A stretch of 64,000 bases of DNA from NCBI RefSeq assembly GCF_016695175.1, contig NZ_CP068023.1, forward strand, positions 4,006,501 to 4,070,500, read 5' to 3'. The translations under genes were made by a program, and so were the position numbers. The notes below the pieces were generated by a model that was not told the origin of the DNA, did no database searches, and was given only the letters and a program-made list of their open reading frames with translations. Positions 54,014-63,033 of this stretch are shown here, in pieces. The DNA comes from Pseudoalteromonas sp. GCY (lineage in GTDB: Bacteria > Pseudomonadota > Gammaproteobacteria > Enterobacterales > Alteromonadaceae). Each line of letters starts with the position of its first letter. Within the stretch, counting starts at the first letter, position 1.

Positions 54014-54244
54014 ATGCAAAAACTCATTTTTACATTACTGCTGTCATTGTGCCTGTCGTTTATGGTGTCTGGATGGGTTACGTACATCAATTTGGGATTA
54101 GTGGCGGACTTTACTACGCGATGGGCGCATGCCTTTGCCAATGCTTGGCCAGCCTCGTTCATCGCCGCCTATGTTTTATCAGCCCCAGTTACCGCCGTTA
54201 CTAAACGCATTATGGAGAAATACCATGGCCAACAGCCACAATAA
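54014..54244 (+). CDS. DUF2798 small membrane protein
   Basis: 76 residues with two TM helices (about 4-30 and 42-64) and the family pattern LSFMVSGWVTYINLGL...WAHAFANAWPASFIAAYVLSAPVT. Members are often beside LysR regulators. The gene overlaps the next one by 20 nt in another frame. Confidence 0.85.
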   Translation: MQKLIFTLLLSLCLSFMVSGWVTYINLGLVADFTTRWAHAFANAWPASFIAAYVLSAPVTAVTKRIMEKYHGQQPQ

Positions 54245-54527
54245 CGTCAACTTTATCGCCCATATCACACCTAAAACCGAGCACTATCAAGATTGTATTT
54301 CCGCAATCCAAGGGATCTTGTCAGCCACTCGAGCAGAAGCAGGATGTTTACGCTTTGAACTTTATGAAAGTGAAAACCGCACCCAGCTTACCTTAGTTGA
54401 GCGCTTCATCGATCAAGCCGCGTTCGATTTTCATCACCAGCAAGTTTACACCAAACGGGTATTTACACTGTATCAAGGATGGCTGGCAAAAGCGGTGGAT
54501 ATTACCTCTTTATCGCCTGTAAGGTGA
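54225..54527 (+). CDS. antibiotic biosynthesis monooxygenase (ABM/YgiN-like)
   Basis: 100-residue dimeric ferredoxin-like protein from ATG 54225 (MANSHNNVNFIAHITPK), GGAG upstream. Typical pattern: LSATRAEAGCLRFELYES...LTLVERFIDQAAFDFHHQ. Members are quinol or flavin-free oxygenases or act in stress defence; substrate unknown. It overlaps the DUF2798 gene, so the two are co-translated, probably under the divergent LysR. Confidence 0.85.
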   Translation: MANSHNNVNFIAHITPKTEHYQDCISAIQGILSATRAEAGCLRFELYESENRTQLTLVERFIDQAAFDFHHQQVYTKRVFTLYQGWLAKAVDITSLSPVR

Positions 54528-54626
54528 TTAAAGTGAGGATCAACATAGAGTAAACTGAAAGCCTTGTTTAAGCCTAAACAGCGAATAAATAATGCTTTTC
54601 CAGTTACTACTTCCGGAACTACTAAA

Positions 54627-54656
54627 GTTGCATTTAGGACTCACCCTAAATGCAAC
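54627..54656. terminator. bidirectional terminator hairpin
   Basis: GTTGCATTTAGG pairs perfectly with CCTAAATGCAAC (12-bp stem, 6-nt loop), followed by CCTTTT on the plus strand. It lies between convergent genes. Confidence 0.85.
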
Positions 54657-54688
54657 CCTTTTAGCTCATTTCTGACCCAACCTTCAGA

Positions 54689-55990
54689 TTAATTAATAAA
54701 ATCAATAGTTGGTGCGTATATGATGCGCAAAGAGGTGGTAAACCCGTCAACGTCAATTTGATTATCACCTTCACTTTGATTCTTATGCCATTTTACATCT
54801 ATAGTCATATATAGCTCATCTACAAATTCAAATTCATAGTAAGCACCATAATATATTGTTTGAAAGTTAAGGCTTCTTGATGTTGAGAACGAAGTTCCTG
54901 CGCTGAGTTCATTAAAAGGTGTGTTATCTGTGCGAAAACGCAAATCGGTAGTGAACTCATCCTCTATTTTAAATCCAGTTAAGCCCAACAACAGTCCCCA
55001 ATCCATTTGGCTATTTCTTGGATTTGAAAACCTTAGTTTTTTATATCCCCCTAGCAACGGTAGCCTAAAAGAGAAGTCATATTCCATTTTTATTGTTGAT
55101 TCTAAGGTGGTTCTAAAAGCAGCCTCTCTGTCACTTATGTCATCTAGTTTTACAAACTGGACCGGAGTAGTTATTGATGAGTCTTCGCTAGATACAGGAA
55201 CACTAATGCCTAACTCAACCCATGGCATTTTCGCCGCAACTTCAAAGCTTGGAAAGCTAGAGTTTGCAAAACTTTGAGTAAAGCTAGCTTTATTTACTCC
55301 ACCAATAGCATCTGGGGTGAAAGGTGATAAATCAAGCACATTATTAGCGCGGTAGTTAATTTTAGGAGTATACGCATATGAAAAGCCTAGGCCTGCTTTA
55401 AACCGGCTTGTACTAATGTATTTATCAGTAAACAAACGTAGTTCCTTTTCAAAATCCTCTTTTCTGTAATTTAACTGTTCATCTGATGCGCTTGTATCAT
55501 TCAGCAATAAGCTAGCCTTTACTATTATTGGCATCCTCGTTCTTAATTGATAACTGAGATTAGTGTTATAATGAATTTCGTCGGCATAGCTACTTGCACG
55601 CAGATCAGACGTCAGCTCTCTCATTCTACTAACAAATTTCTTATCTGGTAATTGACTTAGGTTGGCATCTAAAGTCAAAACATAATTATAAAGTAGATCC
55701 GTATCTATTGTCTTTTTCAGCAATAAGTAATTCACAAATTCAGCGCTCTGAGTAACCAACTCATCAGGTATATTTGAAACAGAGGCTATATTTAATATCC
55801 ACTCGTAGGTAGTAATAGCATTTCTATCTGATTGATCTAACTCTACAGGAGTATTACTCTCATCAATCACTGATACCTTTTGCTTTCCTTTGTCTGTTAT
55901 TACATCTGTTTTCCTCACCGGATCCTTGGCCTGTGATATATTGCTGAATAGAATTAGCGAGATTGTTGATATGGTTATAAGCGTTTTCAT
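54689..55990 (-). CDS. exported hypothetical protein, probable outer-membrane barrel
   Basis: 433 residues with a signal peptide 1-21 (SQA-K). The first 170 or so residues are helical; the rest shows alternating strands with aromatic girdle residues (FKAGLGFSYAYTPKINY, FQTIYYGAYYEFEF, MTIDVKWHKNQSEGD, TTSLRIIYAPTIDFIN), consistent with a membrane barrel. No family recognised. AT-rich and flanked by unknown genes, so possibly acquired. Confidence 0.65.
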   Translation of the reverse strand: MKTLITISTISLILFSNISQAKDPVRKTDVITDKGKQKVSVIDESNTPVELDQSDRNAITTYEWILNIASVSNIPDELVTQSAEFVNYLLLKKTIDTDLLYNYVLTLDANLSQLPDKKFVSRMRELTSDLRASSYADEIHYNTNLSYQLRTRMPIIVKASLLLNDTSASDEQLNYRKEDFEKELRLFTDKYISTSRFKAGLGFSYAYTPKINYRANNVLDLSPFTPDAIGGVNKASFTQSFANSSFPSFEVAAKMPWVELGISVPVSSEDSSITTPVQFVKLDDISDREAAFRTTLESTIKMEYDFSFRLPLLGGYKKLRFSNPRNSQMDWGLLLGLTGFKIEDEFTTDLRFRTDNTPFNELSAGTSFSTSRSLNFQTIYYGAYYEFEFVDELYMTIDVKWHKNQSEGDNQIDVDGFTTSLRIIYAPTIDFIN

Positions 55991-56297
55991 GTTTTATCCT
56001 TCATAGTGATGAAAGATAAAAATAGTACAAAAAATAAACAAGTGTAAAATAGTGAAACCAATCGTAATTTAATTGATCTTTATTTACTATCTAAGGACCT
56101 TTTCTGATATTTAAAACATGACGTTTTTACGAACTGTGCTCTCGCTGATTGAATGCTTAACCAGATCAGTTTTCAGCTTTATATCTTCGATTATTCATGT
56201 CTTCATAAGTCGAAGAGCGCTATAGACCCCCTCTATAAGCCACAGCAACCAACCACACTGACACGACAATACTGATGAGTAATTAAGGAAAACAAAT
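55991..56297. other. AT-rich intergenic region
   Basis: 307 bp between divergent unknown genes. No gene-like frame. It must hold both promoters. An AAGGAAA ribosome site belongs to the following gene. GACAATACTGATGA at about 56264-56277 resembles the ACAATACTGAC repeats at 58401-58430, possibly by chance. Confidence 0.35.
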
Positions 56298-57173
56298 ATG
56301 ACGCAATTCTATTTTGGAGATTGGTACAACGAGGATGCTTCAACTCGCCTAGACGCCTTAAAACAGGCTTTATCTCAACAAGATAAGGCAAAGGTAGAAA
56401 CCTTATCGGAAGCCCTGTTTGAAAGTTATTTGGATGTCACCGCAGCACTCACGAAAGCACAAATTATCCAGTATGCCGACTTGATGGGTGATGAGTTGAG
56501 TGCGATAGAACTCGATATTTGTATGGGAGAATTAGTTGATCATCACCACCCAGACAATATCGAAACAGCCTGTCGTCATTGCCTAGAACTTGGCATTGGT
56601 TTTCCATTCGCCGACTACTTTTTGATGGAAATGACGGCGAATCGCTCAGAGTTCGACATTGAGTTTTTTGAGCGCACCGTAGCCCCCTCTTTTGTGGAGC
56701 TGCACAAAGCAGGCAAAATGTCTGTCACAGACTACTTTGCACTGATGTGCGAAATTATTTGTCGCCTTGATAAGTGTGAATATGGCGCGAATTGTTTAGA
56801 AAAGTTACTTAAAGACCCAGAGCTCGATTTAAGTCAGCTAACCGAAAACGACTATACTGCGTGTTTAGATGCCTGCCACTACGGCTATTTTCTCAAACCT
56901 GAACTGTTTCGCTTATTTGTGAAGAAAGCGAATGGTCGTCAAGTAATCGAATCCACAACAGAATGGCAAGAATCGGGGGAGTATTTTCTTATCACCTATC
57001 AATTTAAGTCCATTTTCGGTGAAGCCAATGCATATTGTGGCGGCTGGGAAGAATATAAAGACAATTTTACCGATGCCTTTATCGAACTAAAGCGCAGTAA
57101 CTTAGTTACTCAAGTAGTGGAAATAAACCAAAGTAAACCAAAGACACCCACCACTAATTTGTGCCTTTTTTAA
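56298..57173 (+). CDS. hypothetical protein
   Basis: 291 residues, acidic, mostly helical, no signal peptide or membrane helix. It contains many Cys and His (CMGELVDHHHPDN, ACRHCLELG, CEIICRLDKCEYGANC), spaced irregularly rather than as a known metal cluster. No family recognised. It lies 50 bp upstream of the RAYT-type transposase gene on the same strand. Confidence 0.6.
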   Translation: MTQFYFGDWYNEDASTRLDALKQALSQQDKAKVETLSEALFESYLDVTAALTKAQIIQYADLMGDELSAIELDICMGELVDHHHPDNIETACRHCLELGIGFPFADYFLMEMTANRSEFDIEFFERTVAPSFVELHKAGKMSVTDYFALMCEIICRLDKCEYGANCLEKLLKDPELDLSQLTENDYTACLDACHYGYFLKPELFRLFVKKANGRQVIESTTEWQESGEYFLITYQFKSIFGEANAYCGGWEEYKDNFTDAFIELKRSNLVTQVVEINQSKPKTPTTNLCLF

Positions 57174-57223
57174 AAGTCGTCTACGCTCTAATTCTGCACT
57201 CAAAGGATTGAGGAAAACAAAGG

Positions 57224-58195
57224 ATGGCTACTGCCCGTAAAAACCAAATCAGCTTAACCGACACCAAATACTACCACTGTATCTCCCGTTGCGTGAGGCG
57301 CGCGTTTTTATGCGGTGAAGATAAATTGACCGGAAAATCCTATGAACATCGCCGTGATTGGGTTGAAGAAAAGCTCCTGATGTTGGCAGCTGTTTTCTGT
57401 ATCGACGTCTGTGCTTATGCGGTGATGAGTAACCACACTCACCTTGTTCTGCACGTTGATGATAAAAAGGCCAAGCGCTTATCAGATAAAGCCGTTGTAA
57501 TACGCTGGCACAAGCTGTTTAAAGGTAATTGGGTAACTTGGAAGTTTATCGAGGAAGAGCCTCTAAGCGAGTCGGAGCAGTTGACACTCAGTGAATATGT
57601 TACCAAATACAGACAAAGACTGGCTGATATTAGTTGGTTTATGCGAGTGCTTAACGAAGACATCGCCCGTCGAGCAAATAAAGAAGATAATTGTACAGGC
57701 CGATTTTGGGAAGGACGATTTAAGTCCCAAGCATTACTGGATGAAGCAGCACTGGCTGCTTGCCTCGCTTACGTAGACTTAAACCCAATTCGAGCTAAAT
57801 TAGCCCCAACACCTGAAACCTCTGACTTTACCAGTATCAAAAAGCGTATCGACCATGCAAGGCAAGGGAAACAACCAAAAAGCCTATTACGGTTTGCGGG
57901 AAGCCCCCGAAAACATATGCCAAAAGGGCTGCCTTTTGAACTCAAGTTTTATATAGAATTAGTTGAGCTTACCGGTCAATGTATTCGCACCGACAAAAGC
58001 GGTGCCATCTTTGAGTCTCAACCTATTCTGTCTCGACTAAACATCGAACCTGATAATTGGATGAAACTCACTACACAATTTTCTCAGGTTTTCCACGGCG
58101 CGGTGGGTCGAGAGCAAGTACTCACAGCTTATTGTGGAACCCTTAAAAAACGACGGCGCACAAATCTAGCAAATTGTGAACGCTTGCTGGCTTAA
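57224..58195 (+). CDS. Y1/HUH transposase of the REP-associated (RAYT, IS200-like) type
   Basis: 323-residue single-strand DNA transposase relative. HUH motif SNHTHLVL gives His71 and His73; the tyrosine nucleophile is likely Tyr183 in CLAYVDLNPIRA, a hallmark of RAYT proteins, with NCTGRFWEGRFKSQ just before it. It is longer than the core RAYT (about 150-220) by a C-terminal domain of about 120 basic residues. No terminal inverted repeats or IS structure surround it, as usual for RAYT genes, which are domesticated to act on REP sequences. A REP-like array lies in the same window at 7941-8362, but a functional link is only a hypothesis. Confidence 0.88.
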   Translation: MATARKNQISLTDTKYYHCISRCVRRAFLCGEDKLTGKSYEHRRDWVEEKLLMLAAVFCIDVCAYAVMSNHTHLVLHVDDKKAKRLSDKAVVIRWHKLFKGNWVTWKFIEEEPLSESEQLTLSEYVTKYRQRLADISWFMRVLNEDIARRANKEDNCTGRFWEGRFKSQALLDEAALAACLAYVDLNPIRAKLAPTPETSDFTSIKKRIDHARQGKQPKSLLRFAGSPRKHMPKGLPFELKFYIELVELTGQCIRTDKSGAIFESQPILSRLNIEPDNWMKLTTQFSQVFHGAVGREQVLTAYCGTLKKRRRTNLANCERLLA

Positions 58196-58355
58196 CCAAA
58201 TAAAGCCTTTAATGATAAACCCTCAAGCTGTACAAATCACAGCCCCCTTGTCGTGCGTGATACACAAGTTTTAGTGTCGCAAAATGAGCAAACACCAACA
58301 GCTACCTTATTTTAGAATCGCTTTTGATACGCATAATGAACAATCTTGTACAATT
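58196..58355. other. gap between RAYT gene and tnsA remnant
   Basis: 160 bp with no gene seen. It may contain the deletion junction of the Tn7-like element. Confidence 0.3.
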
Positions 58356-58589
58356 CTAAGTCGAAACTGCCATAACCATGGTAAGCAAATAATAGTGGCT
58401 GTCAGTATTGTTTTCGGTCAGTATTGTTTTGCGTTTGGACTTATAGCCAAAAACTCGATGTACACGGCCATCGGATGGCGCATCATAAACCGTTAACCAC
58501 GGCTTGTAATCCTGATACTCACCTGTACCACGCCCTTCTTTAATCCACTTACGATATTGCGCCTCAGTATGGCCAATCTTCCTAGACAT
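58356..58589 (-). pseudogene. tnsA: truncated TnsA endonuclease gene of a Tn7-like element
   Basis: 77-residue frame whose first 53 residues match the TnsA N-terminus: YRKWIKEGRGTGEYQDYKPWLTV then PSDGRVHRVFGYKSKR. In Tn7 TnsA the next stretch is VHHLLSDLELAVF, which carries the first catalytic Glu; here it is replaced by unrelated sequence and a stop, so all catalytic residues are absent. Orientation is that of tnsA in a Tn7 element inserted downstream of glmS (reading away from glmS). The truncation point coincides with a 16-bp tandem repeat. Confidence 0.82.
58401..58430. repeat. tandem direct repeat at the tnsA break point
   Basis: GTCAGTATTGTTTT at 58401-58414 and again at 58417-58430 (period 16). 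On the minus strand it reads AAAACAATACTGAC twice, which loosely resembles TnsB-binding repeats of Tn7-like ends (ACAATAAAG). It may mark a deletion junction. Confidence 0.6.
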
Positions 58590-58658
58590 AATATACCGCT
58601 ATAACTGATTGAAATTTCAGCATAGCTAGAGTGAAAGTGTGATGCAAGCACCTCAGAG

Positions 58659-60095
58659 TCAAACTATATACTTTCTAAATGACTTAACTATCTGAAAATA
58701 TAAGTACCCATTGATTGCTCTACTTATCGTATTGTAGAGGACAAACCAAGTGCCTCCTTCAAAACTAAGCGACTTTAACCTATGAGCAGGGTTCATCGAC
58801 AAAAGCGCGTCACTCATCGAGAATACTTTTCCATCAATAGGTACTAGGTTGAGCCAGTAATAATTAAAACTATCTTTAAAGTGCGAGCAATAAAATACAG
58901 CACTCTCAAAGGATTTTTCTAAAGTGAAAAAGTTTACAAGTATCGGCGTTAATACAAGGTTGAAGCATAAAAGAATTACCAGTGCTCTTAACCAATTTGT
59001 ACCATGTTCGGATGTAAACTCTCCAAGTTGCAATGATACTCTATCAGCCCAAGCAACCAATTTAGATTCACTTTCTTCGCTTTTAAGTAAAGAAACCTTA
59101 GTATTGAGATAACTTCTTCTAAACTGAAGCCCTTGCTCTAAATCACCATCATCGACCAGCATTTTGTAAACTTTGAAACAGTAGCTTCTCAATAAACTAT
59201 TACCCGACTTATATACGGGGTTCAGGGGCCATCTTGTACCAGTAGAGCTGGCACTTTGAAACTGAACTTTATCTATTTCAAAATGTGCAAATGAGCAAAA
59301 GTCACAATCTTTAAAATCCGACTCTCCAAAAGAGATTGATTTAAATAGCACTGATGTTTTGCTCTGGCCTACCAAAGCACGAAAATCATGAATAGAAAGT
59401 TTGCCACTGCCACAACTAAAACCACTAACAGAAAACTTTCTCACTCCTTGTTTAGCAGTAAGAGATAACTCATTGGTTAAGAAAAGCTTACTTAGTTCTA
59501 AGTTATCGGCATCCCCAAAACTAATATCTAGCCGACCATCAATACTATCTTTCAATGAGATCTTGTGACTAGAATTGCTCTCAAATTTGAACCCTGAATC
59601 AACAATTAAACCCTGTTCTATTTCCAAGTTACAAAATTTGGACGTGCTTTTGTGCCAAAACTTTGAAAAGTGGCTATTTATAAGCTGAATCAAGTTAATG
59701 GATGTGCATAAAGATTTGAAGTTCCCACACTCACTGTTACTGACTGTCAAAGTCTCTATGGGGCAAGAATCATCATTGTGGATTTCAATAAGTTCAACTG
59801 AAGAGCCTTCTATCTTGAGGCTTTTTACTTTCGAGTTTTTCAGAATCAGTTTCTTGATCTTCGAGTTTTGTTCAATATATAGACACTCAATGTTTGCATC
59901 TGCAATGCCAACTCCATCGACTTCACTTTCACATATTATTAGCTCACCAATATCACTTTTTATTTCGATTGTTCCTAGAGAGTTCTCAAAAAAGAAAACA
60001 TTACTTCTATGTGGACCATTAATTGTGACTAGCTTTAATTCACGCTCATTAAGTTCACGTTTAACCCCATTAATATCAATTGTCTGCTTAACCAT
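58659..60095 (-). CDS. unknown protein: beta-helix-like N-terminus with C-terminal membrane helices
   Basis: 478 residues. Residues 1-280 repeat short strands ending in small or charged residues (IKKLILKNSKVKSLKIEGSSVELIEIHN, FKSISFGESDFKDCDFCSFAHFEID), as in pentapeptide or right-handed beta-helix folds. A charged helical linker (LEQGLQFRRSYLNTK) leads to two TM segments (about 363-385 and 450-470) with a loop between. This layout recalls pentapeptide-membrane proteins of unknown function found in mobile islands. AT-rich, placed just inside the Tn7-like end, so probably cargo. No activity assigned. Confidence 0.6.
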   Translation of the reverse strand: MVKQTIDINGVKRELNERELKLVTINGPHRSNVFFFENSLGTIEIKSDIGELIICESEVDGVGIADANIECLYIEQNSKIKKLILKNSKVKSLKIEGSSVELIEIHNDDSCPIETLTVSNSECGNFKSLCTSINLIQLINSHFSKFWHKSTSKFCNLEIEQGLIVDSGFKFESNSSHKISLKDSIDGRLDISFGDADNLELSKLFLTNELSLTAKQGVRKFSVSGFSCGSGKLSIHDFRALVGQSKTSVLFKSISFGESDFKDCDFCSFAHFEIDKVQFQSASSTGTRWPLNPVYKSGNSLLRSYCFKVYKMLVDDGDLEQGLQFRRSYLNTKVSLLKSEESESKLVAWADRVSLQLGEFTSEHGTNWLRALVILLCFNLVLTPILVNFFTLEKSFESAVFYCSHFKDSFNYYWLNLVPIDGKVFSMSDALLSMNPAHRLKSLSFEGGTWFVLYNTISRAINGYLYFQIVKSFRKYIV

Positions 60096-60178
60096 ACTCT
60101 ATCTCAAATATCCGAGGCTCTTCGCTACTTACAATACTAAGCGATACAGTTGAACATCACAAAGCACTCAAAATTAAA

Positions 60179-60201
60179 AAAGCCGACACAACGTCAGCTT
60201 T
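60179..60201 (-). terminator. intrinsic terminator inside the Tn7-like end
   Basis: On the minus strand AAAGCTGAC-GTTGT-GTCGGCTTT then TTTAATTTT. It would stop glmS transcription before it enters the cargo gene. Confidence 0.8.
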
Positions 60202-60228
60202 CTTGTATTCCATATTCAGTATGTATAT

Positions 60229-60246
60229 CTTTATTGTTCACCCACA
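60229..60246 (-). mobile_element. right end of a Tn7-like transposon
   Basis: Reading away from glmS the minus strand gives TGTGGGTGAACAATAAAG. Tn7 right end is TGTGGGCGGACAATAAAG, so 16 of 18 positions agree, including the terminal TGT. It begins 24 bp after the glmS stop, the standard attTn7 distance. The adjoining 5 bp (TCAGA on the minus strand, 60247-60251) would be the target duplication. No matching left end was found by eye. Confidence 0.85.
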
Positions 60247-60251
60247 TCTGA

Positions 60252-60265
60252 GGCGCTTGCGCGCC
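60252..60265 (-). terminator. glmS terminator stem cut by the insertion
   Basis: GGCGC-GCAA-GCGCC follows the glmS stop after AAAA, but the T-run expected after the stem is replaced by TCAGA and the transposon end. In many bacteria Tn7 inserts in the glmS terminator in just this way. Confidence 0.7.
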
Positions 60266-60270
60266 TTTTC

Positions 60271-62091
60271 TTATTCTACCGTTACACTCTTTGCGAGGTT
60301 TCTCGGTTGGTCAACATCGGTGCCTTTGATAACGGCTACATAGTATGAAAGTAGCTGTAGTGGGATGGTGTAAACCACCGGGGCGATGATGTTTTCTACG
60401 TGATTGACGTTCATTACTCGCATGGTGTCGTCTGAGGCAAAGTTTGAGTCTTTGTCTGCAAATACGTAGATGATACCGCCGCGTGCGCGTACTTCTTCAA
60501 CGTTTGATTTAAGCTTTTCAAGCAGCTCGTTGTTTGGTGCAACGACGATGATAGGCATATCTGCGTCGATAAGCGCTAGCGGGCCGTGTTTTAGCTCGCC
60601 TGCCGCATAAGCTTCGGCGTGGATGTAGGAGATCTCTTTAAGCTTCAGTGCGCCTTCCATTGCGATTGGGTATTGTGAACCACGGCCAAGGAACAATGAG
60701 TGATGTTTGTCGGCAAATTCTTCTGCAAGAAGTTCAATACCATCCGCCATCGTTAGGGTTTCTTCAAGCTTGGTTGGCAGGGTTTTGATAGCGTTGACGA
60801 TTGCACTTTGGTCACGGCCTTTTTCCTGCGCAATCGATGCAGTTAGCATCAATAAGCCAACTAATTGGGTAGTAAAGGCTTTAGTTGATGCCACCCCAAT
60901 TTCAGCGCCGGCTTTGGTCATAAAGGCAAGATCTGACTCACGTACAAGTGATGAGCCAGGTACGTTACAGATGGTCATTGACGCCATATAGCCTTGCTCT
61001 TTGGCAAGACGCAGCGCTGCAAGTGTGTCTGCGGTTTCACCTGATTGTGAAATGGTTACCAGTAGGCTGTTTTCATGCACAAATGAGTCGCGGTAGCGAA
61101 ATTCTGAAGCGATTTCAACGTTACAGCTTACGCCTGCAAATTGCTCTAGCCAGTAGCGCGCCACCATGCCTGAGTGGTAAGACGTACCGCATGCGATGAT
61201 CTGTACGTGTTTTACATCTTTAAATATTTCATTGGCTTTGTCGCCAAATGCGTCGATACTGACGCGATCGTTGTCTAAACGGCCTTCAAGTGTATTACGA
61301 ACGGCCATTGGCTGCTCGTAGATTTCTTTTAGCATATAGTGGCGGTATTCGCCTTTGCCCGACACATCTTGAGTAATGTTAGACTCAACTACTTCGCGCT
61401 CTACAGGATTGCCGTTAATGTCGAAGATTTCTACCGTTTCGCGAGTAATGCGTGCTACATCGCCTTCTTCTAAGAAGATAAAGCTGCGTGTTACTGGTAA
61501 TAGTGCAAGCTGATCAGAGGCAATAAAGTTTTCGCCAAGGCCAAGACCGATAACCAATGGGCTGCCTGAGCGTGCCACGATGATTTCATCTTGGTTTGCT
61601 TTATCAAATAATACCGTGCCGTATGCACCTTCAAGCTGTTTTACCGCTGCTTGCACGGCAGCAAGTAATGTAGTGTGCTGTTGTCTGAGTTGATGGATCA
61701 GGTGCACCATCACTTCGGTGTCGGTGTCAGATAAAAACTCGTAGCCGTCCTCTTTTAATGCCGCGCGCAAACCTTCGTGGTTTTCAATAATGCCGTTGTG
61801 TACCAGCGCAATTTCGCTGTTAGAAATATGCGGGTGCGCGTTAGCTTCGGTTACGCCGCCGTGTGTTGCCCAGCGCGTATGCGCGATACCGGTAGTACCT
61901 TTTACTTCTGCATTTTCAAGCGCAGATTCTAGGTTTACCACTTTACCTACAGCTTTCACGCTGTTGAGTGCGCCGCCTTCGCAAAGTGCTACGCCCGCAG
62001 AGTCATAACCACGGTATTCAAGGCGTTTTAGGCCTTCGATAAGAATTTTGTTTACTGGACGCTCAGCAACAGCGCCTACGATTCCACACAT
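60271..62091 (-). CDS. glmS: glutamine-fructose-6-phosphate aminotransferase
   Basis: Makes glucosamine-6-phosphate from fructose-6-phosphate and glutamine, the first step to UDP-GlcNAc for peptidoglycan and LPS. 606 residues (E. coli 609) from ATG 62091, giving the catalytic Cys as residue 2 (MCGIVGAV), with GGAGAG upstream; the frame open to 62175 is not used. Glutaminase domain 1-240 ([16 protein letters not shown]), two SIS domains with [20 protein letters not shown] and [18 protein letters not shown], and the C-terminal AKSVTVE, whose codons are the TnsD recognition site. It starts 10 nt after the DeoR gene stop and is co-transcribed with it. Confidence 0.97.
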   Translation of the reverse strand: MCGIVGAVAERPVNKILIEGLKRLEYRGYDSAGVALCEGGALNSVKAVGKVVNLESALENAEVKGTTGIAHTRWATHGGVTEANAHPHISNSEIALVHNGIIENHEGLRAALKEDGYEFLSDTDTEVMVHLIHQLRQQHTTLLAAVQAAVKQLEGAYGTVLFDKANQDEIIVARSGSPLVIGLGLGENFIASDQLALLPVTRSFIFLEEGDVARITRETVEIFDINGNPVEREVVESNITQDVSGKGEYRHYMLKEIYEQPMAVRNTLEGRLDNDRVSIDAFGDKANEIFKDVKHVQIIACGTSYHSGMVARYWLEQFAGVSCNVEIASEFRYRDSFVHENSLLVTISQSGETADTLAALRLAKEQGYMASMTICNVPGSSLVRESDLAFMTKAGAEIGVASTKAFTTQLVGLLMLTASIAQEKGRDQSAIVNAIKTLPTKLEETLTMADGIELLAEEFADKHHSLFLGRGSQYPIAMEGALKLKEISYIHAEAYAAGELKHGPLALIDADMPIIVVAPNNELLEKLKSNVEEVRARGGIIYVFADKDSNFASDDTMRVMNVNHVENIIAPVVYTIPLQLLSYYVAVIKGTDVDQPRNLAKSVTVE

Positions 62092-62101
62092 AATCTCTCC
62101 A

Positions 62102-62884
62102 TTATTTGCACGTTGTGTGTAGTTCAGCACAGATAAGTTGTATGCCACGCGCTTCGATCGCTTGGCGGAGGTCATCGGCCAAGTTGTTGTCGGTGATCAA
62201 AGTGGTGATCTGTGCCCAAGGTATTTCTAAATTTGGAATTTTACGGCCAATCTTGTCGGATTCGACCATCACGATCACTTCACGGGCTGACTTTGCCATC
62301 ACACGGCTCAGCCCAATTAATTCATTGAATGTAGTTGTACCTCGCTCTACATCAATGCCATCGGCACCAATAAAAAGCTGGTCAAAGTCATAGGATTGCA
62401 GTACTTGTTCTGCTACTTGCCCTTGAAAGGATTCTGAGTGCGGATCCCATGTCCCGCCGGTCATCAATAAGGTTGGCTCATTCTCCAGTGATAACAATCG
62501 ATTAGCGATATTCATCGCATTGGTCATCACGACTAAACCGCGCTTTTGCGCAAGCTCAGGAATTAGGGTTTCTGTGGTTCTGCCGCTATCGATAATGATG
62601 CGATTGTGATCTTTAATCAGCTCGGCGGCCGCTTTGGCAATGGCCGTTTTACGTACCGAGTCTTGCTCGTCTTTACCTGATGCGGTGATCTCTTTAGGAA
62701 GGGCTATCGCACCGCCATAGCGGCGTAGTAACAGGCCGCTTTTTTCTAGTGCCGTTAAATCCTTACGAATCGTAACTTCTGACGTTTCAAACTCAGCGGC
62801 GAGTGATTCCACGCTTACTTCACCGTATTCATTCACCCACGAAAGAATGGTATGTCTGCGCTGTTGAGTGTTTCGTTTAGTCAT
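62102..62884 (-). CDS. DeoR-family regulator preceding glmS
   Basis: 260-residue repressor: HTH 1-58 ([36 protein letters not shown] pattern) and a sugar-phosphate-sensing DeoR C-terminal domain with [31 protein letters not shown] and GADGID. I use ATG 62884; the TTG at 62887 is an alternative. Its operon with glmS suggests control by an amino-sugar phosphate such as glucosamine-6-phosphate (inference). A dyad lies just upstream. Confidence 0.92.
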   Translation of the reverse strand: MTKRNTQQRRHTILSWVNEYGEVSVESLAAEFETSEVTIRKDLTALEKSGLLLRRYGGAIALPKEITASGKDEQDSVRKTAIAKAAAELIKDHNRIIIDSGRTTETLIPELAQKRGLVVMTNAMNIANRLLSLENEPTLLMTGGTWDPHSESFQGQVAEQVLQSYDFDQLFIGADGIDVERGTTTFNELIGLSRVMAKSAREVIVMVESDKIGRKIPNLEIPWAQITTLITDNNLADDLRQAIEARGIQLICAELHTTCK

Positions 62885-62889
62885 CAAAT

Positions 62890-62930
62890 AAGTTTCGTTT
62901 CGAAATTTAAGGCGATTATAGTCGAAACTT
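62890..62930. promoter_or_regulatory. candidate operator of the DeoR-glmS operon
   Basis: AAGTTTCG (62890-62897) and CGAAACTT (62923-62930) form an inverted repeat with the 8-bp palindrome TTTCGAAA (62898-62905) between them, directly before the DeoR start codon. Suits autorepression. Confidence 0.5.
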
Positions 62931-63033
62931 CAAAACCTAAACAAGTTAAATTTTGCACTGAACAAATTTTAACTGGAAATATTTTGAGCAACGGGATACA
63001 TTTCCGGATTGAGGTACTTAAAAGGATAATTAA

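Noticed and set aside
54000..58300. Left end of the Tn7-like element
   Set aside because: I looked for TGTGGG-type starts followed by ACAAT repeats and a TCTGA duplication on the plus strand and found none convincing; candidates near 53053 and 58250 are too poor.
58284..58496. 70-codon plus-strand frame
   Set aside because: It lies opposite the tnsA remnant, whose protein similarity is clear; this frame has no recognisable features.
62092..62175. Longer GlmS N-terminus
   Set aside because: The catalytic Cys must be residue 2 after Met removal; the extension overlaps the DeoR gene.
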